The translations under genes and the position numbers were made by a program. Shown here piece after piece: positions 58,396 through 64,000 of a DNA stretch of 64,000 bases. This stretch comes from Cherax quadricarinatus (lineage: Eukaryota > Arthropoda > Malacostraca > Decapoda > Parastacidae). Below the pieces are notes generated by a model that saw only the letters and a list, made by a program, of their open reading frames with translations, had not been told where the DNA came from and did not search any database. Every line of letters starts with the position of its first letter. Within the stretch, counting starts at the first letter, position 1. The stretch spans positions 31,746,107 through 31,810,106 of the forward strand of contig NC_091325.1 of the NCBI RefSeq assembly GCF_038502225.1. The letters run 5' to 3'.

Positions 58396-59875
58396 TGTAA
58401 TAATAGATAACCTAGAGCAACTGGTACCTCGACGAGTACTGGAAAACATACTCAGCAGCGTAATAGATAAAACAAAATTATGCGAGCTGGATACATCAGT
58501 TGCAATGTCACCTGAAAAGTTGTCACCATCGTTTATGTGAAAAGAAGGGGAAACACTGTGAGCCACTTGCTTGGATCTATATCTAATTAATGGACACTAG
58601 ACAGCTCCCAGACATCTGGAAAAGAACGAGTACGTTGCCAATATTTAAGAAAGAAGACAGGAATCATATAATTAAGACCAGTAACACAGACATGCATGTC
58701 ATATAAAGAAATGAAGAAAATAATTAGAGGAGAGTGGCAGAACACATTGGAAGGAAGCGATTTCATAACCAATAATTAACACGGGTTTATAAATGACAAA
58801 TCATGTCTTACTAACCTGCTGGAGATCTATGACAAAGTGATAGAAGTGAGACAGGCGGAACATGGGCAGCTTGCATATTCTTGTACTGCAAGAATGCATT
58901 TGATAGAATACCTTACGTGAGACTAGGGCAAAAATTTGAGGTACAGACAGGAATAGCAGTGAATATATTCCTGGGTTCAAAGAGTGATTGTCCGGTTAGA
59001 GAAAACAAAAGAACAAAGAGTAATAAGCGGGGTTCTCTAATGATCGGTGTTAGGGTCAGTACTGTTTCGGATATATGTGAATGACTTACGAAATAGGAAT
59101 GAGGCATATGTATATCTGTTTGTTGATGATATAAAACTAACAAGAGTTTTAAAAATAATGACAAGAAAAGATTACAAATGGATCTGGACAAACTACAGTA
59201 ACACAGACATGCACGTCAGTGAATTCTTGAATTCATTCCCGGGAAATGAACTGTTATAATCATTGGAGAAATGCCAAGATCAGTCACAGAGCACAGAGCT
59301 ACGAGAAAGAAACTGTAGACCTCACTCAAAGAGAAAAACCTAGGATGAGCATCCCTGGAGGCAACCTTAACTAAGTAAAATTTCTAGTCCATGCTCGTCC
59401 GGCAAACCTAAGAGTTGCCTTCAGAAATATCGAGAAATTTATTCAGAACCCTAGATGAAACATAAGTCAGGTACATCTTGGAATACGCATGGAACCAACA
59501 TGGAACCAATACGCATTAAAACATATTAAGAAACGGAAGAAAGTGTCGAGGTATGCAATGTAACTGATGCTTCAGTTTAAGATAAATGATATATGAGGAG
59601 TGGTTAAGTGTTCTTGATGACATTAGAGGAAAGCTGGACAAGAGGAAACATGAAAGCAGCATCAAAATACTTGGGAAAATTGACAGGGTAGACAGGGATT
59701 GGCTGAGAGGCGAGAAAGAGGTACTAGGGGGCATAGTTCAACGTTAAAGTCACAGATGTGTCGGAGGGATATCATAAATTACTTCTTCGGTCTCAGGGTA
59801 GTAAGGAATTGGAACGGCCATGGAGATGTGGTGAAGGCAGGCCACAAGAAGGCATGTGCAACACGAATTACGAGG
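58396..59875 (+). pseudogene. F1-related LINE (F1'), right part: RT remnant
   Basis: Resumes F1' after the F3 insertion. Decayed blocks: KTKLCELDTSVAMSPEKLSPS (58,470-58,535; in F1 ELDTSKAVGPDNISP), LLTCWRSMTK and other frames around 58,810, DCKKAFDTVPHKRL reduced to CKNAFDRIPYVRL (58,884 on), YVNDLRNRNEAYVYLFVDDIKL (59,070-59,135; FVDD for FADD), RPANLRVAFRN (59,398), ALKHIKKRKKV, STLKSQMCRRDIINYFFGLRVVRNW (59,740-59,815). It is cut by F2 copy b at about 59,876; its 3' tail reappears at about 60,800-60,845. Confidence 0.75.
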
Positions 59876-60787
59876 CATACCTGGAGGCTACCTGGAGGTT
59901 ATTCCGGGGATCAATGCCCCCGCGGCCCGGTCCATGACCAGGCCTCCCGATGAATCAGGGCCTGATCAACCAGGCTGTTACTGCTGGCCGCACGCAGTCC
60001 AACGTACGAGCCAGAGCCCGGCTGATCCGGCACTGACTTTAAGTATCTGTCCAGCTCTCTCTTGAAGGCAGCCAGGGGTTTATTGGCAATTCCCCTAATG
60101 CTTGATGGGAGGCTGTTGAACAGTCTTGGGCACCGGACACTTCTGGTGTTTTCCCTTAGTGTACCAATGGCGCCCCTACTTTTAATTGGGGGCATTTTGC
60201 ATCGCCTGCCCAGTCTTTTACTTTCGTAGGGAGTGATTTCTGTGTGCAGATTTGGGACCATTCCTTCCAGGATTTTCCAAGTGTAGATTATGATATATCT
60301 CTCCCTCCTGCATTCCAACGAGTACAAGTCGAGTGCTTCCAAGCGTTCCCAGTAGTTAAGGTGCTTGACAGAACTTATACGTGCAGTAAAGGATCTCTGT
60401 ACACTCTCTAGATCTGCAATTTCACCTGCTTTGAATGGAGATGTTAATGCACAGCAGTATTCCAGCCTAGAGATAACAAGTCATTTGAAAAGGATCATCA
60501 TTGGCTTGGCATCTCTCGTTTTGAACGTTCTCATTATCCATCCTATCATTTTCTTTGCACGTGCGATCGTGGCACTGTTGTGATCTTTGAAAGTGAGATC
60601 CTCAGACATTACTACTCCCAGGTCCCTTACATTATTTTTCCGCTCTATTGTATGGCCAGAGTCTGTAGCTTACTCTGTTCTAGTTATTATCTCCTCCAGT
60701 TTTCCATAACGGAGTAGTTGGAATTTGTCCTCATTGAACATCATATTGTTTACCGTTGCCCACTGGAAAACTTTGTTTATATCTTCT
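59876..60787 (-). pseudogene. F2 LINE copy b, 3' half (minus strand)
   Basis: Minus-strand copy of the F2 RT C-terminal half plus 3' tail, very similar to copy a. Blocks: MMFNEDKFQLLRYGKLEEII (60,745-60,690), NVRDLGVVMSEDLTFKDH, then the C-terminal domain in an open frame 60,342-59,911 that ends ... FKRELDRYLKSVPDQPG and continues through LRAASSNSLVDQALIHREAW to a stop. Here the Tyr codon lost in copy a is intact. The 3' end is AACCTCCAGGTAGCCTCCAGGTATG. Truncated at its 5' end at atatcttct (60,787). Confidence 0.88.
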
Positions 60788-60794
60788 GGCAAAT

Positions 60795-60850
60795 GGCAAG
60801 TAGAGAGGCAGGGCCATATATATGAAAGTTGAAATAGGTGAATACATTAC
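60795..60850 (+). pseudogene. 3' tail remnant of F1'
   Basis: Contains agtagagaggcagggcc and aaataggtgaataca, the degraded F1 3' UTR signature, at the far side of the F2 copy b insertion. Confidence 0.6.
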
Positions 60851-61395
60851 AAATCATCACATGTGACTAGCAAAGACTTCATTCAGAAAATTGTTCTACT
60901 TAGAGCATTGTTATGTCCTGGATCTCACTGACATTTTTCAAGAAGCATACCATGAATTCAACATACCAGCCACCAAAATTCATCTGATAGCATGAGATGA
61001 TGGTGCCATTGTTGTCAAAGGATACAACTATATATCATGTGTTTTCTACCTTATCTACAATTGGTTATTCATTAGTGTATTCGATAGTAGAGAGTAAAAA
61101 AATATGACCCGCTTCAGTCTCTTCTAACTTGCAGTAAACTAGAGGTTCTTCTAACATAAAATAAAATGCCAAAGATCACGTTCAATCAGATTGTTCTTAC
61201 ACTCTGGAATAGAACTTAATATTGGATTACAAGTGTGAGAAAAATGGAAATGCATTGCTTAGTTAACCCACACTTACTATCAATTAATTGAAGCAAATGA
61301 AATTATTTTACTAAGTTCTTATTTTGTTGAAAATATTTCACACAACAACTATACTTGTTAGTGAAACAAAGCGTTTTGTCTCAAAAATACGGCTT
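60851..61395. other. Unassigned AT-rich DNA
   Basis: No gene, tandem repeat or RNA recognised. Confidence 0.45.
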
Positions 61396-61614
61396 CATGT
61401 ACGGAGGTACCTCGGTATACGACCTTAATTTATTTCAGAAGGCTGTTTAAGTGCCGATCTCTTCAAGTACCGAACGAATTTGCTCCCATAAGGACTAATG
61501 TAAAGCAGATTAATCCATTTCAGACTCCCAAAAATGCACTTACAAAAGCACTTACAAAAATAAACTTACATAATTATTCTAGTCTGGAGGTGGACGTATA
61601 CCGAGGTAACACTG
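61396..61614. mobile_element. pogo/Tigger-like MITE
   Basis: About 219 bp with inverted ends: the left contains TACCTCGGTATACG (61,408-61,421) and the right CGTATACCGAGGTAACACTG (61,595-61,614). Just inside the left end is the run gaatttgctcccataaggac, recalling the internal sequence of Tigger-type elements. TA follows the right end (61,615-61,616); a matching TA at the left end is not clear. No transposase. Confidence 0.6.
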
Positions 61615-61616
61615 TA

Positions 61617-61788
61617 AAGTAACTGAACATTTCATCAACGAAGCTTTAAGTGATCTAAGATTGTAACTCCTGGATAATAAACTATCTGCTCTCAAAGTAT
61701 CAATGTTAATTAACTAGGTTGGAGATTACACCACTGACTACATCACGTTACTCAGCACAATACTAGATCCTAAACATAAAAGTAACTC
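61617..61788. other. Unassigned spacer
   Basis: Nothing recognised up to the target duplication of the second SINE pair. Confidence 0.4.
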
Positions 61789-61796
61789 CTTCAGTG

Positions 61797-62019
61797 TCTC
61801 ACGAAATCGTAATGACACGATTGAAAACAAACCATACCACGGATGGGGTCTGAACCCGCGGTAAGAGAGTCTCAAAACTCCAGACCGTCACGTTAGCCAC
61901 TGGGCCAGCTAGCTAGTTGGATGACTCTTATTGAAGTTACCTGGCCAAGTGGCTAATGCGACGGTCCGGAGTTTTGAGACTGACCGCGGGTTCAAACCCC
62001 ACCCGTGGTATTTTTTTTT
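61797..62019. mobile_element. Second inverted pair of tRNA-derived SINE units
   Basis: Right arm: A box TGGCCAAGTGG (61942-61952), B box GGTTCAAACCC (61989-61999). Left arm: inverted B box GGGTCTGAACC (61846-61856) and inverted A box CCACTGGGCCA (61897-61907), so both promoters are kept in opposite directions. Flanked by CTTCAGTG at 61789-61796 and 62020-62027 (8 bp). Outer sequence (aatcgtaatgacacgatt, a palindrome) matches the 9.9-kb pair. Confidence 0.78.
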
Positions 62020-62027
62020 CTTCAGTG

Positions 62028-62965
62028 CCAGTGCAGCGGATGAGTCACGTAAAATAAACATTGACAATATTAAGAATAAACTAAATCTGAGGAGAGAATT
62101 CAACAGCATAAAAGCTCAATTGGTTTGGTAGCAGCATAAAACAGCATCGAGTGTAATGAAGATAGTCAAGATGATACAATAACACTTGAAAACTGTGAAG
62201 GTTTACTCAGCTCTGTAATAAATTCAGACAGTATTACCAAAGCTGGCTCCTCCTCACGAAAATTAATGAATAGAAAATGAAATAATAATTAACAAAGATA
62301 AACACTTTATTATTTATTAAAGCAAACATAAAACAATAAAACATGACAGTTACATCCTATTTGAAAGAAAAATGAAAAATGAAATGAATAAAATAACATT
62401 TGAACTCAACGCTAATATATATATCTTGGGGTGTCTGGTGTTGGTGACACTTCGTGTTGCTGAAATCTTAGCCGTTGCTGATGTGAGGAAGGGGGGGTCG
62501 CAGGTGTTGGTGACCACCACCGGCTAGTTCTTCACAGAGTATCGCCGTGAGTATTCTATCCCTATGACAGGAAAGCAGGTTCTTTACCGCTGCAATGATG
62601 TGGGGTTACGTCCTGCAATTTCATACAGGTGCACAGGTAATTAAATCCAAAATGGGACGTCTCCAGGATGTTAGTCCGTCTCCATCAGTTTTTCTCGTTG
62701 ATTGACAGGTGACCCTCTGTCATCCAAGCTGAAAAGATAGACAGGTTACTCACTGCTTAAGAAATCACTCTCCATGATAAGTACAATACCTAAAAGATGT
62801 GGTGATTATTACAACAGTCAACTTAGAGCAAGACTGAAAGGACTAAGTTTATTATTGGTCAAAAGTGAAGCTTTCAACTAATAAATCCACTAGAATATAA
62901 GGCAGGCATGTACTTACAGTAGTGCTGGGAGCTGTGAGTCTAGTGATTACTGTTTGGACCAGAGC
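62028..62965. other. Unassigned region, possibly gypsy-associated
   Basis: AT-rich to 62,400, then mixed. It lies on the 3' side of the minus-strand gypsy fragment and could contain LTR sequence (AATAAA on the minus strand near 62,330), but no second LTR copy is visible to prove it. Confidence 0.35.
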
Positions 62966-62971
62966 CTCACA

Positions 62972-63235
62972 CGTCACCTTTCGGGGGGGGGGGAAGAAGG
63001 AGGGGAAGGGATAGCGGGAGCTAGACTGACCCTACCTTAACAAGCAGCCGGCAGTCAAACTATCACTTTCGGGGTGGGGCAAAAAAGGTGGGAATAGTGG
63101 GAGCTTGACTTACCCTACCCTAACAAGTAGCCGGCAAGCAAACTATCACTTTCGGGAAGAGGGGAAAAAAAGGCGTGAATAGCGGGAGCTTGACTTACCC
63201 TACCTTAACAAGTAGCCGGCAATGAAACTATTGTT
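62972..63235. repeat. About 80-bp tandem repeat, three copies
   Basis: Three units each with TCAC(C)TTTCGGG, a purine run, TAGCGGGAGCT(T)GACT and ACCCTACC(T/C)TAACAAG(C/T)AGCC. Starts near 62,972, 63,064 and 63,144. Confidence 0.85.
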
Positions 63236-63277
63236 ACTATATACTCCCTCGCTACTCCAATCTATTGAACTTTTCCC

Positions 63278-64000
63278 TCACACTCCCCTATACCAAGACT
63301 TATATTCAAGGAGTATAAGAAGAATAGGCGAGGAAAAAGTTCTAACATATGGAAGTTGCGTAAGGCAAGAAATCTTCTTCTGACTGTCACGACTTAACCT
63401 GTCAGAGAAATAATTGGATGAACCATTGATATACACAATATGGAACTTAAAAGCCTGGAGTGCCAATATCCACCTCAAGAGGCGACTGTTGGTTCCCTTA
63501 AAAGTTTCTAGGTATATCAAAGGTTTGTGGTCCGTTTCTAAAATTAATTCTTTTCCCAGCAAATAAAATTTAAGTTTGGAGATACCCCACACTAGGGCCA
63601 AACATTCCTTTTCTATGGTGGAGTATCTCGTTTCTGTGGGAAGGAGTTTCTGGCTTAGGAAGCATACAGGGAAGGGAGTACCATCATGGTATTGTAGTAG
63701 CACTGCACCTAAGCCAGTATTGGAGGCATCAGTTCTTAAACAAAATGTTTTATTAATATCTGGAATCTTAAGTATAGGGTCTTTCGAAAAGATGCTTTTA
63801 ATCTCATTAAACTTTTCCCGAGCTATGTCGGAAAGTTCAATAGGTTCCTTCACAGACTTTTTAAGGAAGTCGGATAAGATGCCTGTAAGATCAGTAAGAT
63901 TCGGGATAAACCGTGCAAAAAAAATTAAAAAGAACCAAGAAAGCTATGCATGAGCTTCTTGGTTTTGAGGAATTTAAATTCTAATAAAGCTTTGATCTTA
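63278..64000 (-). pseudogene. Ty3/gypsy pol fragment: end of RT and RNase H (minus strand, cut by window edge)
   Basis: Minus strand. From the window end inward: KIKALLEFKFLKTKKLMHSFLG (frameshifted RT thumb with a stop), ARFIPNLTDLTGILSDFLKK, then an open frame with RNase H: FCLRTDASNTGLGAVLLQ (catalytic Asp in TDAS), PVCFLSQKLL, STIEKECLALVWGISKLKFY (Glu in EKE) and LILETDHKPLIYLE (Asp in TDH), RLLRWILALQAFKFHIVYI. The coding homology ends after SNYFSDRLSRD, before any integrase. This block order is diagnostic for Ty3/gypsy. The frameshift in the thumb shows inactivity; the 5' part lies beyond the window. Confidence 0.88.

Overview
The window looks like intergenic DNA from a large, repeat-rich invertebrate genome. 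I found no bacterial-type operon, no viral genome and no convincing host exon. The mix of chicken-repeat-like LINEs, a BEL/Pao element, Penelope-like sequence, tRNA-derived SINEs, long (CA)n, (TA)n and (CT)n tracts and several satellites suggests an arthropod, probably a decapod crustacean. That assignment is inference from repeat style, not a database match.

Layout. 1-5.4 kb: four head-to-tail copies of one LINE family (called F1 here), each ending in a GGTGAGTAC tail that runs into (CA)n. 5.4-11.8 kb: old retrotransposon debris, namely a LINE ORF1 on the minus strand, a CCHC zinc-knuckle ORF1, a decayed family-2 LINE (F2), the 3' end of a restriction-like-endonuclease (RLE) LINE, and an RTE-like reverse transcriptase (RT) broken by an inverted SINE pair and a palindromic hammerhead-like element. 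11,762-20,242: a complete BEL/Pao LTR retrotransposon with one intact 1815-codon ORF, LTRs differing at 1 of 1018 positions and a perfect 5-bp target duplication; this is the youngest element here. 20.2-23.7 kb: a nearly intact RLE LINE. 23.8-26.5 kb: Penelope-like RT, (TA)n arrays with inverted MITE-like units, and a large palindromic hammerhead-like element. 26.8-33.6 kb: about 230 copies of a 29-bp satellite. 34.7-37.7 kb: an AGC/CCCTAA minisatellite with a C-to-T converted block. 38-42.4 kb: (CT)n, 17-bp and 12-bp minisatellites, and a 24-bp satellite with a decaying flank. 42.4-52 kb: more F1 copies in tandem, including a nearly full-length one with ORF1, endonuclease (EN) and RT. 52-60.9 kb: a nested stack of LINEs. 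61-64 kb: a pogo-like MITE, a second inverted SINE pair, and a Ty3/gypsy RT-RNase H fragment on the minus strand.

The most unusual signal is a dispersed set of four palindromic insertions (10.3, 25.9, 44.9 and 54.4 kb). Each is flanked by its own 9-13 bp target duplication, and each carries back-to-back copies of a hammerhead-like module (CTGATGA-like core, stem II, GAAACGT). The stem II sequences differ between copies while their base pairing is kept. Penelope-like elements are known to carry hammerhead ribozymes and a Penelope RT lies in the same window, so these are plausibly non-autonomous Penelope-dependent elements. The inverted rather than tandem arrangement is what I find unusual.
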